Assembly (NCBI GenBank): GCA_029448655.1 | Contig: JACCLO010000005.1 | Coordinates: 3,038,001 to 3,102,000, forward strand | Length of the DNA: 64,000 nt | DNA from: Wolfiporia cocos | Lineage: Eukaryota; Basidiomycota; Agaricomycetes; Polyporales; Phaeolaceae | Direction of reading: 5' to 3' | Shown here: one piece after another, positions 1-10,926 of the stretch | Numbering within the stretch: the first letter of the stretch is position 1 | Layout: each line of letters opens with the position of its first letter | Translations under genes and position numbers: made by a program | Notes under the pieces: generated by a model | What the model was told of the DNA's origin: nothing | What the model saw: only the letters and a program-made list of their open reading frames with translations | Database searches by the model: none

Positions 1-509
1 ATGGATTCGGCCCAGCACACGGCGAGATACGAGATGGCCACACAACGCGGATCAAATTGCTGGCATACATCTACGGGGTATGTCTAGAAGGGTATATTCT
101 AGCGCGGGGTCGGGGAGGGTGGTAGGGCTACAGTAGATGGTCCATGAAGCTCGTGAAAAGTCCGTAGCGAGACTGGAGCGATGGATATGGTAGGATGGGA
201 TAGGATGTGGAGGGGAAAGGGGCGGGGAAAGGGTGGAGGGTGGAGTGTCCGAGGAATACTCAAGACGAAAATAAATAAAAAGCGCACTGAGGTAGCAGGC
301 GGATGAAGGTGGGGGAAGTGGGCTGGGCGGGTAGTTTGTCCGGCAAATCTCAAATGACAAAACAATAAACTGTAAAACGAACGAAAAGTCCGTGCACGGG
401 AGAGAACGAGAAAAAAGAGGGGCGGGGGTGGGTTAAAGGAGCGACGGGTGGATTATTTCGTGTGGTCATGGATCGTCATCGTTACTCATGCTTTCGTGAG
501 ACGTGCACA

Positions 510-2089
510 TCATGCAGCTTGTGCTTGAGACGCCTGCGAGCGGAAGAGGGCCGACTTGGAGTGCGCGAGGCGGCGGAACGCGCTGCTGACACCGTGCGTC
601 TCCATCGTCTCAGCGCCCTCCGCGCCCTCCCTGTCCTTCTCATGCCCCTTGTTCGTCGAGCCGAACATCCGGCTGAGGAAGCCGCTGGAGGTCGCGCCAA
701 CGTCAGACACATTGCGCGGCAGCACGGGCATCGTGGTGCTCGACGACATCGCCGCAGCATTATGCGCGGCGCTGTACGTGTTCGCGCGCGTGCCGAGACC
801 GCGGCCGATCCCAGGCCGGGTGTCGAAGTGCACCTGCGGTCGAGGCGGAGACGGCGACGAGCAGGGCGACGCTTGCGACATCGCGCTGGCGAGGCTGGCC
901 GTCTTCTTGACCTCCGAAACGGTGGCGTCCGACTTGACGGAGCACGTCGAGGCCGTCGAGATCTTCCTGCCCTGCCTGTACGCGTACGACGGCACCGGCT
1001 GCAGCGTGAACTTCCTCTCCGCGATATCGTTGTCCCTGCTGTCCTTGATCTCGACATCGTAGTCAGATATCTCCGGGGACGTCGGCGCAGAGGAGCCGCT
1101 GTCGGACGTCGTCGAGCCTGCCTCAGAGTCGCCGCTGATGCTCGCGCTGTCGGAGTTGCTGCTCGAGGAGCCCTCGCGGCTCATCGCCCGCAGATGAGGG
1201 CTGTGAGCGGGCACAGCGGGGACGCCCAGGTACTGCGTCGAGATACGCTTCATGATGCGCTGCACGCCGGAGAACGAGCCAGAGCCAGAGCTAGGGTTGG
1301 GCCCAGAGACAGAGGCAGCCGGAGACGGCAGAGGCGGCGGCACCGCATCGTGCGGCGGCGTCAGCGGCAACGAGAGCTGTGCCTGCACGCGAGCCTTGGC
1401 GCGGTTGACGGCGTTCGCGCGGGCCTCCTTCGCCGACGCGAGGCACGGCGAGCGCAGCTTCGGCATGAAGGTCGCGAAGTGGATGATCGCCTCCGCCTCG
1501 TCGAAACGCAGGTCGTAGTCGAGCAGGTACAAGAGCTGCTTCTCCATCAGGTTGACCTCCGCGAGATCGAACAGTACGGCGTACGCGGCCCAGCACTTGT
1601 TCTTCGGCGACGAGTCGTTGAGATACTTGGCTGCAATGATGAGTGCCGCCAGGAACACGCGGTGCCTCGTGTCGAGCATACCTGCGATCGTGAAATGGGT
1701 GAGTAAATGCGCGCGTACGTGCCACCGTTGAACGTACCCTTTGCCATCTTCGGCAACTTCGCCCGCAGACGCTCAAGGTAAATCAGCGTCGTCAGGAGGG
1801 TAGGCACCTGGACGTTCGAGGACTGAACGATCATGATGATGAAGTCCTGGAGCGAGGGCAGACAGGGCGACTGGGAAGCGGCGGCCTCATCGAACGTTGC
1901 CTTTTGCGGGGTGTGCGGCGGGGTGGGAAGCGGCACGGGCTCATTGCTGAGGCGGATCACCCGCGTAGCCTGGAGCGCAATGTACTGGATCATCTCGCAC
2001 GAGACCGGCTGGCGCATGAGGTTGACCAACTCCGGGTTGTGCACGGACCTGGGAAGGAGGGAAGCAGGGTGACGACGATCCATAGACAT
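510..2089 (-). CDS. PCL1-like (Pho85-type) cyclin
   Basis: Two exons, 2089..1738 and 1681..510, give a 507-aa protein; the 56-nt intron starts gtacgt and ends gcag, and phase is kept. The N-terminal third (about residues 30-170) reads as a cyclin box of the PCL1/PCL2 type: a helix containing [13 protein letters not shown], then [20 protein letters not shown], then the conserved [14 protein letters not shown] stretch. The remaining ~330 residues are Ser/Pro-rich and look disordered. Cyclins of this family activate the CDK Pho85/Pef1 at G1 and in morphogenesis; that role is inferred from the family. A TATAAAGG sequence lies about 105 bp upstream of the start. The start ATG is followed two codons later by another in-frame ATG, so the N-terminus is uncertain by two residues. 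Family assignment is firm; the exact subfamily is less sure. Confidence 0.85.
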
Positions 2090-2192
2090 GTTGATTATTG
2101 AGGGAGAGTGGGGTATACTAGGGATGGGTGCCCGTCGAGGGACAAAAGAAAATAAGAGAAAGCGGACAGGCGGGGGCGGGCGACGGCGGGGG

Positions 2193-2200
2193 CCTTTATA
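2193..2200 (-). promoter_or_regulatory. TATA-like element upstream of the PCL1-like cyclin
   Basis: On the minus strand the sequence reads TATAAAGG, followed by CC, about 105 bp upstream of the cyclin ATG at 2089. Position and sequence fit a TATA box; no transcript start is known. Confidence 0.4.
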
Positions 2201-2571
2201 CCTCAACCACCCGCTCGATCTCGATGGCGCAAACAAACAGACGCGTCGCGTCGGTGTCCCGATCACAGCCTGTGAGAGTGAAGAGTAGCAGCGGAAACAG
2301 AAAGAGGGCTAGAGAAAGCACTGCGACAGACTCTGGACAGCAGAGAAGGAGCAGTCTTCGTCCTCCAGCGGACATATCCCGCGCATTTCGTCTCAGACGA
2401 GGCTGGCCGGACGAGGCTGACCCCCTTACCTGCTCACAGTTGACAGCCCCCCACGTGCTCAGTACATATGGAGAAGTCCGTGCTTGCATAGAGCCAATAA
2501 GACATATTACGGTACGAGCAGCGCAGAGTCGGGAAAAAAACAACGAGACGCACAAGGGCCGGGATTCAACT

Positions 2572-3794
2572 TCACTGCAACTTCACATATGCAGCCGGAA
2601 CGAGACCTTTCCGTCCCTCGCACTCTCCTGTCCACCTGCGCGAGAACACTTGTAGGTGGTGAGAGCTGGAATAACATACCGAACACATACCAGTCATCCG
2701 AAGTCTTCTCGACAATGAGGATGCGTTGGCCTTCTTGGATCGCCAGGTCTCCCGGGTCCTGTTTGGCTGTTAGCTCCCGTCTCGATACCTCCACTGTCAC
2801 ATACATCGCTCGAGTAATCGTACAGCACCTCCGCCCACTCCCCCTCAGGCTCCTCCCGTGGTCTCGCAGGCACAGGAGGCGGCGGAGGCGGCGGAGGCGA
2901 GGGCGTACTGGCCGCCTTCGGCGACACAGCAGAGTCCACGCGCCGCACGGGGGGAGGCGCGAACCCGCCCTTCCTCGCGAACGCAGGCGGCGTGGGCGGC
3001 GCCACCGGCGGCGGCGTCGCAGTCTTGGCCACCGTCGAGTTGCGCAGCGAGGAGAACATGGCCTTGCCCGAGGAGACGTCTACATCGCCGAATTTCTGTG
3101 AGGGCGGCGGATGTTAGCCGTCACTACGCGGAAGCGGAAAAGTCGTAATTGACCCTCTGAAGGGCCAGCTTGCCGGTCTCAGACGCAGCTGAGGTGTCCT
3201 CCGAGCTGGGCGAGCGGCGTGGAGGGGGGCGTGGAGGCGCAAGGGACTTTGGCGCTCCGAACGCAGCGGCCATGTTGGCTACCCGGCCGACAGAGCTGGC
3301 GAGCTCTGCATGTCCGTCTGGCGAAGCAGCCTGCTGATGCGGAGCGTCAATACACGCCTACGGTAGACGGCAGTCGTAGATGGAGCACTCACGGACGCTA
3401 GATTCTGTGCAGGGGGCGGTATGGACTTCCTGAACGAGTTGATCGTCGACGCCGCCTCCTGCGGGGTCGTCTTGCTGAACGCACCGTGCAGCGCCGACGC
3501 AGCAGCGGCGCGCCCCGCATCCCCGTTCAAGCCGATGTTTGAGCCCGCGCCTGCACTGCTAAGCAGCTCCGGACGCGACGCGAAGTACCTGTATACATTG
3601 AACCCACATGGTCAGTCTCGTCCACGGAACGCATCGCCACTTCCGCAGCCTAAGATCTGCACATGCGATCAGATCTACGGGAGGTGTCTGCAGCTGCGAG
3701 GCGCGAGCGTATGTAGCTTGGGAGTGTTACTCAACTCGTCCAGGAGCGCGAAGAACGCATCCTTCTCGTGTGAAGATAGGTTTGCAAAGACCAT
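2572..3794 (-). CDS. SH3-domain protein with polyproline linker
   Basis: Six exons (3794..3736, 3588..3393, 3333..3154, 3095..2805, 2758..2691, 2635..2572) join in phase to give 285 aa. The protein begins MVFANLSSHEKDAFFALLDE, a basidiomycete-type N-terminal helix that runs on across intron 1. The middle is Pro-rich, with an eight-proline run near residue 210. The last ~53 residues form a complete SH3 domain: the ALYDY-equivalent VLYDYSS, then DPGDL, the paired Trp codons split by the last intron, and the terminal VPAAYVKLQ. SH3 domains of this size bind proline-rich partners, often in actin or endocytic assemblies. No yeast orthologue can be named with confidence; the layout is somewhat like LSB1/PIN3 (N-terminal helix plus C-terminal SH3). 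The ordinary splice sites and the intact fold argue for a functional gene. Confidence 0.8.
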
Positions 3795-4387
3795 GGCTCT
3801 GAATACAGTTGAAGCAAGAGGTTGTCACGACCGCAGCAGACCCATTGGCAAGAGGGTCCGCCTAATGAGCGAAGCGAAGCGGAAAGCGCCAAGTCCACTC
3901 GACTTGGCTTCGGACCATAACCATCTCGTCGCGCCTCCGAGTCAAAGCTACCATCAACTGCTTTGGGCGTCCACGCCAACGTGTACGTTCGCGGAAGTGA
4001 TTTCAAGGACAGAACGCCCGTATCCTTGCCTTCCAAACACTCACACTGTCAAATAGAGCGCTGCAATAGGACGCCCGTACCTGTACATAGCAGACGCCAT
4101 CGCAGATTATCATTGACATACAACGGTGGAGTACTATCAACAACACTGCAACAAGCCATCTGTCTCCCTACAATACAAGTATAGCATTATTATACCGAGA
4201 GCACTGCAAGAGGCTATCCAGGATATGACATCAAAGCAGATGGACATTATATATAGCGTCTAAGCTGCCTGCAAGCTCGGGCAACCTGAGGAACAAACAA
4301 AACAGGATTGAGCGGCGAGAGAAAGCGACAACAAGTCTCGTCAGTAGCAGTTAAAGGCGACGAGATCCTGACGAGCGTCGCAGCAGG
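3795..4387. other. intergenic, no gene seen
   Basis: This stretch between the SH3 gene start and the 3' end of the SSXT gene is mostly 5' flank of the SH3 gene and 3' flank of the next. No open frame here shows family features. Confidence 0.6.
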
Positions 4388-7300
4388 CTATTGCCCCCAG
4401 TTAGTGAACAAATCCATATCGAGACCCATCTGGTCAGCCTGCGGGCTGTTTTGAGACATTTGCGGGTGAGGCACAGGCGTCGCAGACGCTTGGCGAGAGG
4501 TCATCCCCGCGTCGGAATGGTGCTGGCTACCCGCGGGCGACGGTGCGATGAACGGGAATTGACCGCCACCAGTGGCGCCCTGCTGCCATTGGCCGCCCAT
4601 CCCGCCTTGAGATGACGGTGACATTGCGCCGAAACCGCTCTGCGCGGGACCTGCGCTATTTGGCGGCGACATCCCGTACCCGCCCTGGCCCATCTGCTGG
4701 TTGCCCATCGAGAGCTGTGCAGGGCTCGCAGTCTGTCCAGGCCAGTTGTTGTTCATCTGTGCAAGCTGCTGCTGCTGCCGAGCTTGCTGCATCATCATCG
4801 CACGCTGCAGATCCTCCGGTGAGTGACCCGAGATGCGCCCTGGCAGACCTGGTGATGGCGCTGAGTCCGATGGTGTTCGTGTGCTCCGAGCAATTCCTGG
4901 AACAGGCGGATTCGACCGCAATGCGGGGAACTGGTTCGCATCCCCCATTCCTGGGCCCATGCCACCGCCCATGCCTCCGCCCATCCCGCCCATCCCGCCG
5001 CTCACGTTAGCCATGTTAGCCATGTTGCCCATGCCACCGCCCATCCCGCCACTCATACCCCCTCCCATTCCTCCCATGCCACTTCCCATTCCTCCGCCCA
5101 TCCCGCCGCCCATCCCGCCACCCATACCTCCACCCATACCTCCACCCATACCACCGCCCATACCACCGCCGCCGAGGCTCTGGTTCATCATCAGCCGCTG
5201 CTGTTCTCTTAACCGGTCCTGCAAAAGCTGTTGGTTCATCTGCATGCCCATCCCGCCGCCGCCTGCCTGCTGGCGCATCTGCTGCTGCATCAGGAACAGC
5301 TGGCGCTGCTGCGGCGCGAGGTTCGCAAACGCGTCCTGCTGCTGCGCCGAGAGGCCCGCGAGGCGGGGGTCGATCCCGCCGTTGCCGCCCATGCCCCCGC
5401 CGACGCCGCCCATGCCCCCCGCGCCGCCGCCGATCCCGACGCCGTTCATGGACATCTGTGGGAACGCGCCCGCCGCCGACGGGCCCTGCATGCCGGCCTG
5501 CTGCTGCGTGACCGGCGAGATGCGCGTCGGGCTGCTCTGCACAGACTGTCCGCCGGGAAGGCCCATCCCGCCCTGGCCGAAGTTCTGCATCCCGCCAAAG
5601 CCACCTGCAGCGCCGCCCATCTGCGCTTGCTGCTGCGACTGGCGTTGCGCGAGCTGCCGCTGCTGGAGCAGCGCCTGTCACGCCATCAGCATGCGCTGGC
5701 CGTGTAGAGACGCGCAAAGAGACCCACCTGTGCCTTACCGACGTGCTGCAACTGCTGGATGGGCGGGAGCCCCAAGAAGTTTGGAATTTGCCGGCGGAGG
5801 TATTGCATCAGCGGATGGTTTGGATCTTGCAGGATCTGGAGGTAGGCCATGGCCGAACGGTTTTCAGCCGCGTCCAACTGCTCCGAGTGTGAGGGAGAGC
5901 GGGAATGCGCGTTGCTCGAGCCTCCTACTCCCGATCCTCCTGCAATTTTACCATCGCCCGGGTTGGTCATAACCATCCCGCCCGAGGCAGGAGGAGACAT
6001 TTGCCGGCTACCCTCCGCCATCTGTTGCTGCTGCTTTTGCAACGCCTGTTGCTGGGCATGCTGTTGGGCCTGCTGAGCCTGTTGCTGCTGCATCTGGCGC
6101 ATCTGCATCTGGCGCATGCGCTCGCGCTCGCGCGCAGCGGCCAACTGCACCTCCGGCTGTGCTTGCGCCAGGACGGCGGGTGGTATGGCGGGCGGGCGCA
6201 TCTGCCCCGCGTTCACAGGGCTCGCGCTCTGGCTCTGCATGCTCATGCCGGGATTGATGTTCATGCCCATGTTCGCGTGCGCATTCCCTTGGCCATGGCC
6301 TTGACCCTGGCTCGGGGCTGCGGGTGGGCTTGTCGCGGTGTGCATCATACCAACGCCGGCATTTATGGCGCCACCAGGGTGTGAGATGGTCGGCGCGGGC
6401 GTCGACGGTTGAGGCAACTTGGTCGCACCGGTATCAAGCCGCTTGTGGGCGCCATCGAGCGACAATATCTCATCTGGGCGATCGCGCTTGAGAGCGCCGC
6501 CGCCAACGCCGCCGATGGCCTTGCCGGCACCGTTGGGGAGGTCGAACTGCGGGGTGCTGCTGCCCGAGTGCGGAGCATGCTGCCGCGCGATCTCTTTCGC
6601 GAACACGGTCGGCATCTCTGCGTACAGCTGGCGCATGCGTTCGAGCGGCAAGTCGTCAACCATTGGAGGCGGCTGCATCTTTGGAAGTGGAAGTGTGTTG
6701 CCACGCTGTGGCGCATAATAGGTGAGGGAGGACAGCTACCACAGGTATATCGGGACATACCACTTTGTTGTTGGCGTCGGCAGCAGCCGCGAGCCAGCCG
6801 AGGTTCGATTGCAGATTGTTGGCATACCTGGAGGGCAATATGAGCACTTTATCGTACCAGGCCATTACGAGATGCCTACTGCTCGTACACAGGGTCGTCC
6901 GGCTGGACGCCGCGAGACTGTAACCCCATTAGGACGCTGCAGCGCTGTTAGCAACTAAGTGAGAGAACGGAGGAGTGACGCCGCACTTGAGAAGATGGGT
7001 ATTGAGTTCCAGGATAGTAACGACCTTCGGGTCATTGCCGGTGGATCCACCGGTCGCTGGTGATGGAGCAGAGAACGGAAACTGTCCCGAGTCGCTGCTG
7101 TACGGGGCATCTTGCGGCAACGACGAGCCCAATGCGGCAGAGTTGGCGGACGAGGATGCTTGCGGGTGTGAGTGATCGGACACGGCATGGCTCGGTAAAG
7201 CGTGAGTGGGAGCGTCGTGTGGAGGATGGGCTTTAGATGTGTGTGTATCGGTGTGCGTAGACCCCGCCTCCTTCGCGGCATCCTGCGGAGCGTCAGGCTC

Positions 7301-7915
7301 GCGCGTGTTGTCCGTACTTGACGCACCATCCTGTGACGAGCCAGCACCCTGCCCTCCAATCTTGCTCTCGCTGTCCTGTTCCTCGTCGTCTGACGCAGAG
7401 AGCTCGCTAAGCGGTGTGGACTGACGCGAAGTGCGGTCGATTTCGTCCGCGCCTGCGCCAAGGGTCGAGCTCTCCCCCGCCTGTCCCTGACTGGCAGTGG
7501 CCACCCCTGATGCCTCGCCCGCAGGCTCGTCGACGGGCTCGGTATCCGCGAGTGCACTGGGCGAGCCGGTGTCGGGCGGCGGAGAGAGGGAGGACGAGCT
7601 TTCCGCAGGGGAAGGGGCATCTGCCGGGCTCGATGGCTGGCGCACCTTGGGGTCGTCTGTGTCTGCGGGAGGGACGGGGCCTAGCGGTGCGGGCGGCTTG
7701 TCGGGCGAGCCGGGGTGGACGACAGGCTTTGCAGGGTCGCCTGTCGGGGGGTAAGGAGCGACGATGGGGTACGAGGGGGGATGGACGTTACGGGCAGGGG
7801 CGGGTGGCCAGGGGGTGATGGGGCTGTGATCAGGGTGGGATTTGTCGGCCAGAATGAAGTTTGTCGGGGTATGGGATGGGATAGCAGAGGAATGGGCTCG
7901 ATCGAGATGTATCAT
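4388..7915 (-). CDS. SSXT-domain (SS18/GIF-like) low-complexity nuclear protein
   Basis: Five exons (7915..6987, 6936..6880, 6827..6761, 6678..5728, 5674..4388) give 1096 aa. The first ~300 residues are Ser/Pro/Ala-rich. Residues about 300-351, assembled across exons 1-3, read ILELNTHLLNVLMGLQSRG, then VYEQYANNLQSNL and GWLAAAADANNK. This aligns well with the SSXT domain of animal SS18 and plant GIF proteins (LDEN-x-x-LI, then a Y-x-x-L-x-x-NL core, then YLA-x-IADA). The rest is rich in Gln, Met and Gly, with a long GGGM repeat near 4950-5170. SS18 is a subunit of SWI/SNF-type remodellers, so a chromatin coactivator role is inferred. Splice phases agree at every junction. The start Met lies at the beginning of the open frame; no other in-frame Met follows closely. 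Confidence 0.75.
4945..5172 (-). repeat. GGGM-coding tandem repeat
   Basis: A 12-bp-based degenerate repeat (plus-strand unit like cccatacctcca) lies within the last exon of the SSXT gene and encodes repeated Gly-Gly-Gly-Met. It is in frame and probably length-variable. Confidence 0.85.
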
Positions 7916-9687
7916 GGCAATCTGGGATCACCGGATATAGAGACGACGAGCGCAATAGACTCGAGGGAAAACAGGGGCCTGCGTGCGGCCGAACAACCGG
8001 TAGGCCAATCACGACGGCGAATTAGGGGAATGCGGCGGCAGCAGATGTGGGCCTGTCTGTTCTCCAGAGAGAATAGCAGAGCGTGAATGCCGGGACAAGT
8101 ACAGCCGGAGGCAGCTGAGGCAGCACGCACTGACGAGGAAAGCTGCGCACGCGAGCCGTGTGACTTTCCGCCTTTCCTCAGCGCCATGACTCAGGCTGCG
8201 CGTCGCGGGGGGGCATCCGCCCTGGCATCCTCCTCGTCCCTCGCTTTTATATGCCACGCCTGCGCGAAACTGGCAACGTCCCGCTTCGGGATTATATAAA
8301 GATCGTGGCACCAGAACGCATCCACCCAGCGATCGATATCCCCAGATCACCGAACCGCCCCTTCCGCCCAAATGAAACGAGCACCAGCAGCCGCCGGCCA
8401 TGCACAAACGCTGCCTTCGATAAGAATCTGCGCAGGGAACCCCTGTGGGGGTGCGAGAGGAACCACCGGCGCGCTTCGAATCCCAAGCCTTTCTTCGGCT
8501 CATGACGCCCGCGCCTGCCCGACGCCTCCAGCACACAATGTGACCCCCTCCTGACGCCGCATTACACCATTCGATGCGCACACGCTATGTCTCCTGTGTC
8601 TCGCCCATGTGGCAATGCACGAGTCATGCACAACGACGTGAGTACGTCCATCCCGCCATTGGATGTCTGACATTCGTTATCGCCGTCAGCCTGCAGTCCA
8701 GCCAGACCTAGTGCTGCGCAATGCCATATGTGCGGGCGAGGGCGCCACAAGACACGCTCAGAAGGTGTTCCTGGGTCGTCATTTCGAACACTAGCTTTCT
8801 GATGACCGCACTGCATATCAAATCGACGATTGCCGGTCGTGTGTGCGGTATCTTGCAACCACGAGCACTCGCGTTGTGATTACTGCGTAGTGCAATGTAC
8901 TGCGTACACGGCGTACCACGGCCAGCCGATCACTTCTCGTCTCGGCCTGTCGGGCGAACATCAAAAGGAGGGGCAATTTTGATTTCGCAAGAAATAAGGG
9001 ACTCTTACCGACTGTTCCGGCGATGGCCGGTGCAAGCGTATCGTTGCGGCTGAGGTAGTGAAACGAGGGGAAAGCGCTAAGTACTAGTCAATCACGACTC
9101 GAGCTATAAGTATTTTGTGATATGCAATGTGACAGGTGAAAGGAAAACATAATATGCAGGACTGACGCAGCACCATGTCAGCGGCACTTTGACTCGCTAT
9201 TTCAGAAAGGTATTTTGCCATATCGGGTTGAATGATACGGAGAATGCAGAGTGCTTCCATTCTATACTATACCTTTCCCGTAGCATCGATAGGAGTTCAC
9301 TCGAAGACGATGATTCTCAGAATTTGTGAGTTTCACTGGCGCGGCGTCGATCAGAATGATGCGACGATCGAGCGCCAAGCGCTCGGCGCGCGACTTCCCC
9401 AGTCACGTGATAAATCCCGCCGTCGCAAACAAGACCCAAACAGCAAATCTACCGACACCGTCATCCACGTCTCCGACCAGCAAGAATGTGAGTATGCCCC
9501 TCTATTTTGCCTGGAATCGCTGCCAGGATGCCTGCCGACCGCTCAGCTCTGCTCATGCGCGAAAACGCGGTCGAAAACGGCCAGAAACTGGGCTGGATGC
9601 TGCTGCTTGACTCTGGATGCGCTTCCCTTGCACTCGCCTCTGAAATCGTCTCTGGAGTGTGCTCACGCTTGTCCTGCAGATTCCACC
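7916..9687. other. intergenic between divergent genes, no gene seen
   Basis: About 1.8 kb between the SSXT gene and RPL2, which point away from each other. Long open frames occur on the minus strand at 8009-8581 and the plus strand at 9232-9795, but their Cys/Arg/Gly-rich translations resemble no family. The 5' UTR of RPL2 probably occupies the right end. Confidence 0.55.
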
Positions 9688-10672
9688 ATGGGTAGGGTCG
9701 TTCGGGCACAGAGGCGCTCTCACGCAATCGTATGTCGTGCAATGTGCCGTGTGCTCTTGTTCTGGCGAGCTAAAGCGCGACTCGTGCCACTCTAGTTCAA
9801 GGCGCACACCCACCACAACAAGGCGCCGGCGAAGTTCCGTGTCCTTGACTACGCCGAGCGCAACGGCTACATCAAGGGTATCGTGAAGGAGATCATCCAC
9901 GACGCTGGCCGGTACGTCTCATCACAGTCCTCGAGCGGGCGCACGCCCTGACGTAGCGCAGTGGTGCGCCGCTTGCGCGCGTCGTCTTCCGCGACCCGTA
10001 CCGCTACAAGCTCCGCAAGGAGACCTTCATCGCGACCGAGGGTCTTCACACGGGCGCGTTCGTGTACTGCGGAAAGCGGGCGCAGCTCACGATCGGCAAC
10101 GTCCTCCCGGTGTCGCAGTGCCCCGAAGGTACGATTGTGTGCAACGTTGAGGAGAAGTCCGGCGACCGTGGCGCGCTCGCGCGCACGTCCGGCAACTACG
10201 CGACCGTCATTGGCCAGTCGCCCGACGAGAACAAGACTCGCGTTCGTCTCCCGTCTGGTGCGAAGAAGACCATCTCGGGCAGCTGCCGTGCGACCATCGG
10301 TATCGTCGCTGGTGGTGGACGTATCGACAAGCCCCTCCTCAAGGCTGGTCGCGCGTTCCACAAGTACAAGGCCAAGCGTTACAGGTACGTGGACTGCAGC
10401 ATAGCTGCCAGAGTTGTGCTGATGACAGTTCAGCTGGCCTCGTACTCGTGGTGTTGCTATGAACCCGGTTGACCACCCTCACGGTGGTGGTAACCATCAA
10501 CACATTGGTAAGGCGTCGACGATTGCCCGCTCTGCCGTCCCCGGTCAGAAAGTCGGTCTCATTGCCGCCCGCCGGGTACGTGTTGTTTCGTCACCTATCG
10601 CACCGGTCAACGCTCATTCTGCGATCACAGACTGGTCTGCTACGCGGTACTATCAAGGTCAAGGAGGTTTAA
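9688..10672 (+). CDS. RPL2: 60S ribosomal protein uL2 (L2/L8)
   Basis: Exons 9688..9729, 9796..9911, 9962..10384, 10434..10575 and 10631..10672 give 254 aa, exactly the usual fungal length. The protein starts [14 protein letters not shown] and carries the family landmarks [50 protein letters not shown] and the peptidyl-transferase-proximal loop [17 protein letters not shown], ending [13 protein letters not shown]. All introns are GT-AG, 46-66 nt. It encodes the universally conserved core protein of the large subunit near the peptidyl transferase centre. It converges on the FGGY kinase gene, with about 250 bp between stop codons. Confidence 0.97.
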
Positions 10673-10926
10673 AGGCCATCTGTCGGATTCCATCTGCATC
10701 GCTGTCGTTATGTCGCTCTACCACCTCCTTTACTCGTCACAAAACGCTTGTATGCAGTGATTTGCATATGCCTCATGATTTATTGCCACGACCATCAACC
10801 GCACGTTCTCTCAGAGGATTTTCTTGTCAGTCAAATTGCAATTGCGGGACGCTTCTATTTCTATTCAATTTGCCCGAGATTATGGTGCTACATTTGTTGT
10901 CTAGTTGTGCAGCATGCACGTTGAGC

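Noticed and set aside
462..1706. Long plus-strand open frame (414 codons) opposite the PCL1-like cyclin
   Set aside because: Arg-rich translation is the antisense shadow of the GC-rich cyclin exon; the minus strand carries clear cyclin homology.
4833..5972. Plus-strand open frame rich in Pro-Pro-Ile-Pro
   Set aside because: It is the antisense reading of the GGGM repeat in the SSXT gene, not an independent proline-rich protein.
8287..8299. TATA-like sequence attatataaag on the plus strand
   Set aside because: No gene starts within 1 kb downstream on the plus strand, so it is not assigned as a promoter.
8009..8581. Minus-strand open frame of 190 codons upstream of the SSXT gene
   Set aside because: Cys/Arg/Gly-rich with no periodicity or domain; typical chance frame in GC-rich DNA.
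9232..9795. Open frame overlapping the RPL2 start
   Set aside because: It covers the RPL2 5' leader, exon 1 and intron 1 in a different frame; uL2 homology decides the real frame.
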